NCBI RefSeq assembly: GCF_016907385.1
Contig: NZ_JAFBBU010000001.1
Coordinates: 930,001 to 994,000, forward strand
Direction of reading: 5' to 3'
From: Subtercola frigoramans
Lineage (GTDB): Bacteria; Actinomycetota; Actinomycetes; Actinomycetales; Microbacteriaceae
DNA: 64,000 nucleotides
Positions 55,057-62,633 of this stretch are shown piece by piece (within the stretch, counting starts at the first letter, position 1; each line of letters begins with the position of its first letter). A model generated the notes under the pieces. It made no database searches. It saw nothing but the letters and a program-made list of their open reading frames with translations, and was not told where the DNA came from. The translations under genes and the position numbers were made by a program.

Positions 55057-56301
55057 ATGTCAGACCAAGCAGTAGTCGAGACCGCAACCCCCTCGCTCTG
55101 GGCCAGCCTGCCCCTACCGAGTTCGGCGGCCGAATGGATCGCCCGCGCAGAGCAGGTTGCAGAGATCCTCGCCGAAGACGCCCTCGCCAGGGATCGTGCC
55201 AACCAGGCGCCGCATGCCGAAGTGCAGCTGCTCAAGGATTCCGGACTCGTGACACTCCTCGGTCCGGCAGCCTTCGGAGGGGGCGGCCAGGAGTGGGTCA
55301 CCGCTCTCGCCGTCGTGCGCACCGTCTCGCGTGCCGACGCATCGATCGGCCAGCTGCTCGGCTATCACTACCTGTGGGCCTGGGCCGTTCGCCTGGTCGG
55401 CACCGAGCCGCAGATCGCCGCGGTCGAGGAGCTCTACACGACCAACACCCTGTTCTTCGGCGGCGCCGTGAACCCGCGCGATGGCGACCTGACGATCTCC
55501 GAAGAGGGCGAAGAGCTCGTCTACAACGGGCGCAAGTCATTCTCGACCGGCGGCCGCATCTCCGACCTCACGGTTCTCGAGGGAGTGCTCGACGGCACAG
55601 AAACGCACATCTTCGTCATCGTGCCGACCGATCAGCCGGGCATCCAGTTCGCCGGTGACTGGGACAACCTGGGCCAGCGTCTCTCAGAGTCGGGTTCGGT
55701 GGTCATCGATGGTGTCCGCGCCGACTGGGCTTCGGCTGCTGGCTTCGAGAACAAGGTCTACCTGCCCCTCACCTACAACTCCTTGAACGTTCCGCTCGTG
55801 CAGCAGATCTTCAGCAACATCTACCTCGGCATCGCGCAGGGTGCTGTGGCCGCCGCGGCGGAGTACACGCGAACCACCACGAGGGCGTGGCCCTACGGCG
55901 GCGACAACAAGCAGGAGGCGACAGAGGAGTTCTACATTCTGTCGGGCTACGGCGAACTGCAGTCTAAGCTGTGGGCCGATGAAGCACTGATCGACCAGGT
56001 CGACCGTGAACTGAGTGCAGTACTGCACGCCGAGCGCGAGGCCCTCACGGAGAAGGCCAGGGGAGACGTCGCTGTTCGAATCGCGGCGGCAAAACTGCGC
56101 ATCGCCGAAGATGGTCTCGAAGCTGCCACAAAGGTGTTCGAGCTGACCGGTGCCCGCGCCTCGTCGAACAAGGTCGGCCTCGACATCTACTGGCGCAACC
56201 TCCGCACGCACAGCCTGCACGACCCGCTGCCATACAAGAAGCGTGAGGTCGGCGAGTATGTACTGCTCGGCGCACTGCCGGCACCGAGCTGGTACACCTG
56301 A
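55057..56301 (+). CDS. DszC/SfnB-like flavin-dependent monooxygenase (acyl-CoA dehydrogenase fold)
   Basis: 414 residues with acyl-CoA dehydrogenase architecture: helical N-domain (LLKDSGLVTLLGPAAFGGGGQEW), a beta domain (FFGGAVNPRDGDL, GRKSFSTGGRISDLTVLEG), and a C-terminal helical domain ending in YWRNLRTHSLHDPLPYKKREVGEYVL. This ending and the lack of the acyl-CoA catalytic Glu context fit the DszC/SfnB/flavin monooxygenase branch, which oxidises organosulfur compounds or indoles using FMNH2. ATG 55057 (MSDQAV) has GGAG 9 nt upstream. First of two related genes. Confidence 0.85.
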   Translation: MSDQAVVETATPSLWASLPLPSSAAEWIARAEQVAEILAEDALARDRANQAPHAEVQLLKDSGLVTLLGPAAFGGGGQEWVTALAVVRTVSRADASIGQLLGYHYLWAWAVRLVGTEPQIAAVEELYTTNTLFFGGAVNPRDGDLTISEEGEELVYNGRKSFSTGGRISDLTVLEGVLDGTETHIFVIVPTDQPGIQFAGDWDNLGQRLSESGSVVIDGVRADWASAAGFENKVYLPLTYNSLNVPLVQQIFSNIYLGIAQGAVAAAAEYTRTTTRAWPYGGDNKQEATEEFYILSGYGELQSKLWADEALIDQVDRELSAVLHAEREALTEKARGDVAVRIAAAKLRIAEDGLEAATKVFELTGARASSNKVGLDIYWRNLRTHSLHDPLPYKKREVGEYVLLGALPAPSWYT

Positions 56302-56349
56302 TCCCGCACGACCGACCAGGCCGCACGTCGAACCACTGAGGATGAAGCT

Positions 56350-57639
56350 ATGACGAACGACACTGCACAGCTCGACGATGCTGCCGTGCACAGCGCAGTC
56401 GACGAACTGTCGACCGGAACGGACTACGAGGCGCTCGCAGCGCGGTTCCGGCCACTGTTCGAGACGATCCGGGCGACCGCCCTCGACCGTGAGAAGCAGC
56501 GCGCGCTGCCGTACGGAGAGATCCGTGCGCTCAAAGAGGCGGGGTTCGGCGCCGTGCGGGTGCCGAAGAAATACGGCGGGGCCGGGGCTTCGCTGCCCCA
56601 GCTGATCGAGCTGCTGATCGAACTGGCCGAAGCCGATTCGAACATCCCCCAGTCGCTTCGCGGGCACTTCGCCTTTGTCGAAGACCGCCTGAACGCCCAT
56701 GCGACGTCAGACCAGAGCGGGTGGTTCGCCCGGTTCGTCTCCGGAGACCTGGTCGGCAACGCGTGGACCGAGGTCGGCGCCGTCGAGGTCGGCACCGTCG
56801 ATACCAAGGTCACACCGGGGCCAGACGGCTGGGTCGTGAACGGTGAGAAGTACTACAGCACCGGCAGCATCTTCGCCGACTGGATCGACGTGTTCTCGCA
56901 GCGCTCCGACACCGACGAACTGGTGATCGCCGCCGTGAGCACGCATCAGGATGCTGTCGCCCAACAGGATGACTGGGACGGCTTCGGCCAGCGAACCACG
57001 GGTAGCGGAACGAGCACCTTCCGCGATGCCCTGGTGCTGCCCGAGAACGTTTTCCCGTTCGAATCGCGCTTCAGATACCAGACGGCGTTCTACCAGCTCG
57101 TTCTGCTGGCCGTTCTCGCCGGCAGCACACGGGCAGCAGCCCGGGAGGTCGCCGCACAGGCCAAGGGGCGCACCCGCGTCTACAGCAATGGGGCCGCGCC
57201 GGTCTGGAGTGACGACCCGCAGATCCAGCAGGTGGTCGGCGAGGCGACCGCGCAGGGGTTCGCTGCGACCGCGATCGCCGTGCGCTCGGCCGAAGCATCG
57301 CAGGCCTCGTACCTGGCCCGCTACGAGTTCGACGAAGCGAAGGAGCTCCAGGCGAACATCCGGGCCGAACTCGACTCTGCCCAGGGCCAGGTCGTGCTCG
57401 TGAAGCTCGCGCTGGAGGCGACCAGCACGGTTCTGAACGCGCTGGGCGCCTCGGGCGTGAGTGAGTCGAAGAGGCTCGACCGCTACTGGCGCAATGCTCG
57501 TACGGCGTCGTCGCACAATCCGGTCGTCTTCAAGGCGAGGATCGTCGGCGACTGGGCGATCAACGGCACGCCGCCGCCCTACGTCTGGTGGATCGGGGCC
57601 TCGAAGTCCAGTGCGGCTTCTGAGAAGGCAGGCCAGTAG
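56350..57639 (+). CDS. DszC/SfnB-like flavin-dependent monooxygenase, second copy
   Basis: 429 residues, same fold as the previous gene: YGEIRALKEAGFGAVRVPKKYGGAGASL, GNAWTEVGAVEVGTV, GWVVNGEKYYSTGSIFADWIDVFS, and YWRNARTASSHNPVVFKARIVGDW. The terminal R-N-x-R-T-x-S-x-H-N-P motif is typical of DszC-like enzymes. It begins 48 bp after the first gene and lies on the same strand. No reductase or ABC transporter gene for sulfur compounds is nearby in the window, so the reduced-flavin donor is elsewhere. Confidence 0.85.
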   Translation: MTNDTAQLDDAAVHSAVDELSTGTDYEALAARFRPLFETIRATALDREKQRALPYGEIRALKEAGFGAVRVPKKYGGAGASLPQLIELLIELAEADSNIPQSLRGHFAFVEDRLNAHATSDQSGWFARFVSGDLVGNAWTEVGAVEVGTVDTKVTPGPDGWVVNGEKYYSTGSIFADWIDVFSQRSDTDELVIAAVSTHQDAVAQQDDWDGFGQRTTGSGTSTFRDALVLPENVFPFESRFRYQTAFYQLVLLAVLAGSTRAAAREVAAQAKGRTRVYSNGAAPVWSDDPQIQQVVGEATAQGFAATAIAVRSAEASQASYLARYEFDEAKELQANIRAELDSAQGQVVLVKLALEATSTVLNALGASGVSESKRLDRYWRNARTASSHNPVVFKARIVGDWAINGTPPPYVWWIGASKSSAASEKAGQ

Positions 57640-57669
57640 CACTTCTGGCCCCTGAGTTCGGATGCTCGA

Positions 57670-57735
57670 GACCCCCTTCGTCGGGACTTTCGGCCTTGCT
57701 GCGAGGCGTGGGCCGGAGCCACTATGAAGGGGGTC
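57670..57735. other. Large stem-loop after the monooxygenase gene
   Basis: GACCCCCTTC (57670-57679) pairs perfectly with GAAGGGGGTC (57726-57735); within the 46-nt loop CGGCC (57691-57695) pairs with GGCCG (57711-57715). It lies 30 bp after the stop and before the ribosome binding site of the next gene. Possible terminator or structured leader. Confidence 0.5.
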
Positions 57736-57777
57736 GCCCGCAACAGAGTGCGAGCGACCGTCGACGTCAGGAGAGCC

Positions 57778-58116
57778 ATGAATCACAGTGAGATCAGTAT
57801 GCACACGAAGCTCAGCCCCCTCCAGCAGAAGATCCTCGCCGTCGTCATGGTGTGGGGCCTGGCCTGGAAGGCCGCTTCGCTCTGGAGAGCCGCCCGCAAC
57901 GACAGCAGACCCTGGTTTGCAGCGCTGTTCCTCGTGAACTCGGCCGGGATTCTCGATGCGATCTACCTCTTCGTGGTGAGCCCCATTGCTCGTCGGGCCC
58001 GGGATGAGCGTGTCGTCGAAGAGGTTCTCGAACTCGCAGCCGAGGTCGAGCAGTTCGCTGCGGCGGTCGAAGAGGCGGCGCTGGCGGCTGAGGGGGAGCA
58101 GGAGCCACTAGCCTGA
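57778..58116 (+). CDS. DUF5652 family small membrane protein
   Basis: 112 residues. The core LQQKILAVVMVWGLAWKAASLWRAARNDSRPWFAALFLVNSAGILDAIYLFVV has two membrane helices joined by a basic loop and matches DUF5652, a small family of unknown function. The C-terminal 45 residues are a Glu/Ala-rich helix that may form a coiled coil. ATG 57778 is preceded by AGGAGA; PPK2 follows 21 bp after the stop, so the two may be cotranscribed. Confidence 0.85.
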   Translation: MNHSEISMHTKLSPLQQKILAVVMVWGLAWKAASLWRAARNDSRPWFAALFLVNSAGILDAIYLFVVSPIARRARDERVVEEVLELAAEVEQFAAAVEEAALAAEGEQEPLA

Positions 58117-58137
58117 TCACCAGACGAAGGGACTCCG

Positions 58138-58950
58138 TTGAGTAAATCCGCCCCGATCCGCCCCAAACGCATCAACAAGGCCGTCTACGAAGCCGAACTC
58201 CAGCGGCTCCAGGCCGAACTCGTCGCCGCCCAGGAGTGGGTGATCGAAACCGGCGCGCGAGTGCTCGTACTCTTCGAGGGTCGCGACGCGGCGGGCAAGG
58301 GTTCAGCCATCAAACGGGTCACTGAGTACCTCAACCCGCGGGTCGCCCGCATAGCGGCACTTCCCGTACCTTCAGAACGCGAACGCGGCCAGTGGTACTT
58401 CCAGCGCTACGTGCAGCACCTGCCCACCAAGGGCGAGATCGTTCTCTTCGACCGTTCCTGGTACAACCGGGCAGGGGTCGAGAAGGTCATGGGCTACTGC
58501 ACGGCCGACGAGTATCGTCGTTTCCTGCACCAGGCTCCGCTCTTCGAACGGATGCTCGTCGAAGACGGCATCATCCTGCTGAAGTACTGGTTCTCGGTCT
58601 CCGACCGCGAACAGGAGGCGCGCTTCCGGTCGAGGCTGAACGACCCCATGCGCCGGTGGAAGCTCTCGCAGACAGATCTGCTGTCGATCACGAAATGGGC
58701 AGACTATTCCAAGGCCAAGGACGAGATGTTCGTGCACTGCGACATTGCCGAGTCACCGTGGTGGACCGTCGAGAGCGAAGACAAACGTTCCGCGCGACTC
58801 AACATGATGAGTCACCTGCTCTCACAGATCCCCTACGAGCACCTCGAACCTCCGCACGTCGTGTTCCCCAAGCGCCCGCCGGCCACCGACTACGAACGGC
58901 CGCCCCTCTCGCTCACCCGGTACGTCCCCGACTACGCGTCGACGCTCTGA
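58138..58950 (+). CDS. ppk2: Polyphosphate kinase 2
   Basis: 270 residues, single-domain PPK2 (class I type). Walker A GRDAAGKG at 48-55, Walker B region FDRSWYNRAGVEKVMG near 101-116, and the lid RWKLSQTDLLSITKW. Transfers phosphate between polyphosphate and nucleoside diphosphates, probably favouring NDP phosphorylation. Starts with TTG; AAGGGA lies about 5 nt upstream. Ends before a hairpin shared with the convergent methyltransferase-like gene. Confidence 0.94.
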   Translation: MSKSAPIRPKRINKAVYEAELQRLQAELVAAQEWVIETGARVLVLFEGRDAAGKGSAIKRVTEYLNPRVARIAALPVPSERERGQWYFQRYVQHLPTKGEIVLFDRSWYNRAGVEKVMGYCTADEYRRFLHQAPLFERMLVEDGIILLKYWFSVSDREQEARFRSRLNDPMRRWKLSQTDLLSITKWADYSKAKDEMFVHCDIAESPWWTVESEDKRSARLNMMSHLLSQIPYEHLEPPHVVFPKRPPATDYERPPLSLTRYVPDYASTL

Positions 58951-59023
58951 TGCTGAGGACTGACGCTGACGCTGACGCATATCGCTGATGCTGGTGCATC
59001 GTCAGTTCGGGTGGAGAAGCTAG

Positions 59024-59057
59024 ACGGATGCCCTGAGCTTCAGCCCCGGGCATCCGT
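59024..59057. terminator. Hairpin between convergent ppk2 and methyltransferase-like genes
   Basis: ACGGATGCCC (59024-59033) pairs with GGGCATCCGT (59048-59057) around a 14-nt loop; the right arm is inside the last codons of the minus-strand gene. A bidirectional terminator is likely. Confidence 0.6.
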
Positions 59058-59846
59058 CGCTGCCACCGCATCGCCGATGAAGTTCGCCAGTTCGTGGGGT
59101 CGCACCAGGCCGCTCGGGTGCGGGCCTGCCGACTGCAGTTGGGGCAGCCTGGCGAGCAGGTGTTGGCCCGCCGATGCGAGTATCACCGCGTTGCCCTCAC
59201 CCAGCTGGTCTGTGAGGGAGGTCGGGTCAGCCACAGCGACCAGGCTGAACGCCCGGCGGACGGCGTCTGCCTGCGCGCGCACGGCGGCGAGCCCGTTGTC
59301 GTCAGCCACATTGACGGCCACGATTCCCTGCGGGGCCAGCAACCCTGCGAGTTCCTGGTAGAAGCCGATCGTCTTCAGATGTGGTGGTGTGGATGATCCC
59401 ACGTACACATCCGACACGATCAGGTCGAACGGGGCAGATGTCGCTGCCCAGGTGAGCCCGTTGCGTGCGTCGTCGATGCGCAGTGTGAGGTCGGCCTGCG
59501 CGTCGAGCGGCAGGTGTTCGAACACGAAGTCGACGAGATCTGGCTCCAGTTCGATGACGAACTGCTGCGACCCGGGTCGAGTGGCCGAAATGTATCGTGC
59601 CAGCGTCAGGGCTCCGGCGCCGAGATGGAGCACACGGATGGGGGCGCGGGCGGCGGCAACGAGGTCGGCGGCGTTCGCGATCCGGCGCACGTAGTCGTAG
59701 AGAACCTCGTCCGGCGCGGTCGGATAGACATGCGACTGGGCTTCGCCGCCGACGCGCAGAGTGAATCCGGCCGCACCGAAGGTGTCGGGGACGAGTTCGG
59801 CAAGCAGGCCGCTCTGTTTGAGGAATCGGGAGAGTCTGGCGGTCAT
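59040..59846 (-). CDS. Spermidine-synthase-like SAM-dependent methyltransferase fold (paralogue 2)
   Basis: 268 residues. EAQSHVYPTAPDEVLYDYVRRI, RVLHLGAGALTLARYISATRPGSQQFVIELEPDLVDFVFEHLPL and LIVSDVYVG follow the same order as in the gene at 44916-45818, and both end with a variable tail, so the two are paralogues. No polyamine genes are near. Function uncertain. ATG 59846 chosen; the frame continues to 59945 without family support. Confidence 0.82.
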   Translation of the reverse strand: MTARLSRFLKQSGLLAELVPDTFGAAGFTLRVGGEAQSHVYPTAPDEVLYDYVRRIANAADLVAAARAPIRVLHLGAGALTLARYISATRPGSQQFVIELEPDLVDFVFEHLPLDAQADLTLRIDDARNGLTWAATSAPFDLIVSDVYVGSSTPPHLKTIGFYQELAGLLAPQGIVAVNVADDNGLAAVRAQADAVRRAFSLVAVADPTSLTDQLGEGNAVILASAGQHLLARLPQLQSAGPHPSGLVRPHELANFIGDAVAATDARG

Positions 59847-60013
59847 TGCCCGAATCCTATGGTGCTGGTGCGTTGTCGGTGAAACCGGTCGCGCGCCACG
59901 AGCCGCGTTTCTGAAGCGGATTTCCCCGAGGTTCCGCCTGGGCATTGTTAGAGTGTGGCTGCGGCACGTTTGCCGTAGCAGTGCGGCCGACCGGCCCGTG
60001 AAGGAGTGGCATC

Positions 60014-61225
60014 ATGAGCACCGACGAACACAGCGCTGGCGAAGAAGCCGCACCTCCTCTCGGCCACGGTGAATCACCCGCGCCCGCACCGGAGACGAGT
60101 GACTCCCTGTCGCACGCAAGCGATTCGGTCGAGCATCCGGCAGCGGAGACCGTAGTGCAGGAGCGGGTCACCTCGCTGGAGACCGCTGCTGCCTCGCCGA
60201 GCGAAGCCACCGTGCCGCAGCCGATGGCGGAATCGCCCGTTGTCGAATCTCCCGTCGAGGCCCCAGCGGATTCCAGCGCAACGGCCGATCAGGCATCCGC
60301 TCCGGCGGCACCCATCGAACCGGCCGTTCCTGTCGAAAGGGTCGCCTCCCCGGCTGCGAGCGAGAGTGCCGTGGCACCTGTCGCCCAGTCTGACGACGCG
60401 CCTGCCGCTCCCGGCGCCGCGCTCGCGGGTGCTGCCGCGGCGGGTGCCGTTGGTGGGGCCGCTATTGCGTACCCGGCTGCTGCCTTCGCCCAACCGGCCG
60501 CGTACGCGCCGCCCGCGGCGTACGCCCCGCCCGCGGCCTATGCGACTCCCCAGGCAGAACTCGCAGCACGGTACCCCAATGGCGCGCCTGTCGAGGCCTA
60601 CCTGCCGCCGGGTTACGTACCGCCAGTTCCTGTCGTGGTGCCGGTGCTGACCCCTCCCAGGCGGCGAAGCAATCGCGGCATCGGCACGCTCATCGCCCTC
60701 GTTGGTGCGGTCGTGTTCGCGATCGTGTATGCCCTCGTCAGCCTCGCGATCCTCTCCTTCTCTGTTGCTGGCAACAAGGTCGGTTCTGTCTTGATGCAGT
60801 TCATGACGAGTCCGGCGTTCTACGTGCCGGTCATCTTCTTCGCCATCGCCCTCATTCTGGTCGTGCTCATCGTCAACCGTGCCAGCTGGTGGGCATACGT
60901 GTTCGGCGGGTTCCTCATTGCCGTCGTGGTCTATGGCGCAGCCATACTCGGGGCCCTGCTGGCCGTCCAGGCGTGGAACTTCACCCCTGACGAGGCCGCC
61001 CAGTTCATTCGGGGACTGGTGATGGATCCCCTGACCCTCGCGGCTGCGATCGTTGCTCGCGAGGTCACGATCTGGGTCGGAGCGTGGATCAGCTCGCGGG
61101 GGCGCAAGCTGAAGGCGCGCAACACCGCCGACCGCGAAGAATACGAGCGAAAACTCGCCGAGCAGACCGCTGCGCAGACCGCGGCGCAGTACCCGCAGCA
61201 TGCGGTTGCGACGCCGTTGGTCTGA
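60014..61225 (+). CDS. Pro/Ala-rich multi-pass membrane protein, unknown function
   Basis: 403 residues. The first 215 are acidic then Pro/Ala/Val-rich and disordered, with a YAPPAA repeat (AAYAPPAAYAPPAAYATP). Four hydrophobic segments follow at about 225-247, 268-290, 295-322 and 335-360, and the protein ends with a basic Lys/Arg/Glu helix. No named family recognised. Compact end of the previous gene and strong composition bias suggest a surface or secretion-associated protein. A GGAG ribosome binding site precedes ATG 60014. Confidence 0.8.
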   Translation: MSTDEHSAGEEAAPPLGHGESPAPAPETSDSLSHASDSVEHPAAETVVQERVTSLETAAASPSEATVPQPMAESPVVESPVEAPADSSATADQASAPAAPIEPAVPVERVASPAASESAVAPVAQSDDAPAAPGAALAGAAAAGAVGGAAIAYPAAAFAQPAAYAPPAAYAPPAAYATPQAELAARYPNGAPVEAYLPPGYVPPVPVVVPVLTPPRRRSNRGIGTLIALVGAVVFAIVYALVSLAILSFSVAGNKVGSVLMQFMTSPAFYVPVIFFAIALILVVLIVNRASWWAYVFGGFLIAVVVYGAAILGALLAVQAWNFTPDEAAQFIRGLVMDPLTLAAAIVAREVTIWVGAWISSRGRKLKARNTADREEYERKLAEQTAAQTAAQYPQHAVATPLV

Positions 61226-61625
61226 CTACGCAGGCAGACGTCCGACGCGCAGCGGATTCCGTGCTGCACGGGGGCCGGCGCCACTGTGAGGCACCCGGCG
61301 CTCGCTTGACCAGAGGCCTTCACCCGAGTATTATTTTCGAGGTGTGCGCTTTGTCGTGCGCTCGTTCGGTACTCGTGTCTTCATGACGCAGGCAACCGCC
61401 CGGCCACGCATGCTTCATACAAAGCAGGGTTTGATTGTTCAGCTCCTTCGAACGATCAGCCCCCACGGCATACCTACCTCAATCAGATTCACTCTGTGCG
61501 GTCTGCAGGTAGGTCCAATTGAACTCGAAACACGCGTCCGTTTCCACGGGAACAGGGCGTGCCGTCTTCGAATGCTCATTTTCAGTAGCAGCTGTCACCG
61601 TGCAGTAAACACAAGGAGTCATGTA
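61226..61625 (+). promoter_or_regulatory. Promoter and leader of rpsL-rpsG-fusA
   Basis: TTGACC (61306-61311) and TATTAT (61329-61334) are 17 bp apart, a near-consensus promoter. Transcription would start near 61341, giving a leader of about 285 nt. No open frame here is convincing. The last bases before the start are AAGGAG, then ATGTAG overlapping the rpsL GTG by one base. Confidence 0.75.
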
Positions 61626-62000
61626 GTGCCTACCATTCAGCAGCTGGTCCGTAAGGGCCGAACGCGCAAGGTCTCCAAGACCAAAGCGCCTGCTCTCAAG
61701 TCCAACCCGCAGCAGCGCGGTGTGTGCACTCGTGTGTACACCACCACGCCGAAGAAGCCGAACTCGGCTCTCCGCAAGGTCGCCCGCGTCAAGCTCTCCA
61801 ACGGTACTGAGGTCACGGCCTACATTCCCGGTGAAGGCCACAACCTGCAGGAGCACTCGATGGTGCTCGTGCGCGGCGGTCGGGTGAAAGACCTGCCCGG
61901 CGTCCGTTACAAGATCGTTCGCGGCGCGCTTGACACCCAGGCTGTCAAGAACCGCAAGCAGGCTCGCAGCCGCTACGGCGCGAAGATGGAGAAGAAGTAA
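61626..62000 (+). CDS. rpsL: 30S ribosomal protein S12
   Basis: 124 residues, normal length. GTG start 7 nt after [17 protein letters not shown] start, [21 protein letters not shown] with the lysine that confers streptomycin sensitivity, [25 protein letters not shown] with the second lysine, and [11 protein letters not shown] end. No resistance mutation is seen. Stop overlaps the rpsG start (TAATG). Confidence 0.99.
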   Translation: MPTIQQLVRKGRTRKVSKTKAPALKSNPQQRGVCTRVYTTTPKKPNSALRKVARVKLSNGTEVTAYIPGEGHNLQEHSMVLVRGGRVKDLPGVRYKIVRGALDTQAVKNRKQARSRYGAKMEKK

Positions 62001-62470
62001 TGCCTCGCAAAGGACCAGCTCCCAAGCGTCCCGTGGTTGCAGACCCGGTTTACGGCGCTCCCATCGTCAGCCAGCTCGTCAACAAGATCCTTCTTGATGG
62101 CAAGAAGGGCCTCGCAGAGAAGATCGTCTATGACGCTCTTGCCGGCGTCTCCAGCAAGAATGGCGCCGACGCGGTTGTCACTCTCAAGAAGGCGCTCGAC
62201 AACGTGCGCCCGACCATCGAGGTCAAGAGCCGCCGCGTCGGTGGCTCGACCTACCAGGTCCCCGTCGAGGTCAAGCCGCACCGTGCGAACACGCTCGCAC
62301 TGCGGTGGCTCACGACCTATGCGAAGGGTCGTCGCGAGAAGACCATGACCGAGCGTCTCACCAACGAGATCCTCGACGCATCGAATGGTCTCGGCGCTGC
62401 CGTCAAGCGTCGTGAAGACACTCACAAGATGGCCGAGTCGAACAAGGCCTTCGCGCACTACCGCTGGTAG
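62000..62470 (+). CDS. rpsG: 30S ribosomal protein S7
   Basis: 156 residues. [19 protein letters not shown] start, [26 protein letters not shown] core and [15 protein letters not shown] end are standard for bacterial S7, the 3'-domain assembly initiator. ATG overlaps the rpsL stop by one base, so translation is coupled. Confidence 0.99.
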   Translation: MPRKGPAPKRPVVADPVYGAPIVSQLVNKILLDGKKGLAEKIVYDALAGVSSKNGADAVVTLKKALDNVRPTIEVKSRRVGGSTYQVPVEVKPHRANTLALRWLTTYAKGRREKTMTERLTNEILDASNGLGAAVKRREDTHKMAESNKAFAHYRW

Positions 62471-62490
62471 ATCGAAGATTTACCAGCTTG

Positions 62491-62570
62491 CTGGCGCGCT
62501 GGAGCTATAGGTGAGGGCCATTTCTGGCCCTCACTGCGACGCCAGCGCCGGGGCCCGTCTCGGGCCCCGG
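62491..62570 (+). other. Structured rpsG-fusA spacer: two perfect hairpins
   Basis: GTGAGGGCCA (62511-62520) pairs with TGGCCCTCAC (62525-62534), enclosed by GCGCTGG/CCAGCGC (62496-62502 with 62542-62548). Next, CCGGGGCCCG (62548-62557) pairs with CGGGCCCCGG (62561-62570) around 3 nt. Neither is followed by a U-run. Likely role: partial attenuation, RNA processing or S7 feedback. Confidence 0.75.
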
Positions 62571-62633
62571 GCCACTCCTCGCGAGTAGCCTCAGCGCTTC
62601 AACTTTTGATGCATTACATATCGGAGGAAATCC

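Noticed and set aside
61344..61625. N-terminal extension of rpsL from ATG 61344
   Set aside because: S12 is highly conserved and begins at GTG 61626 with its own ribosome binding site; the extra 94 codons are the leader.
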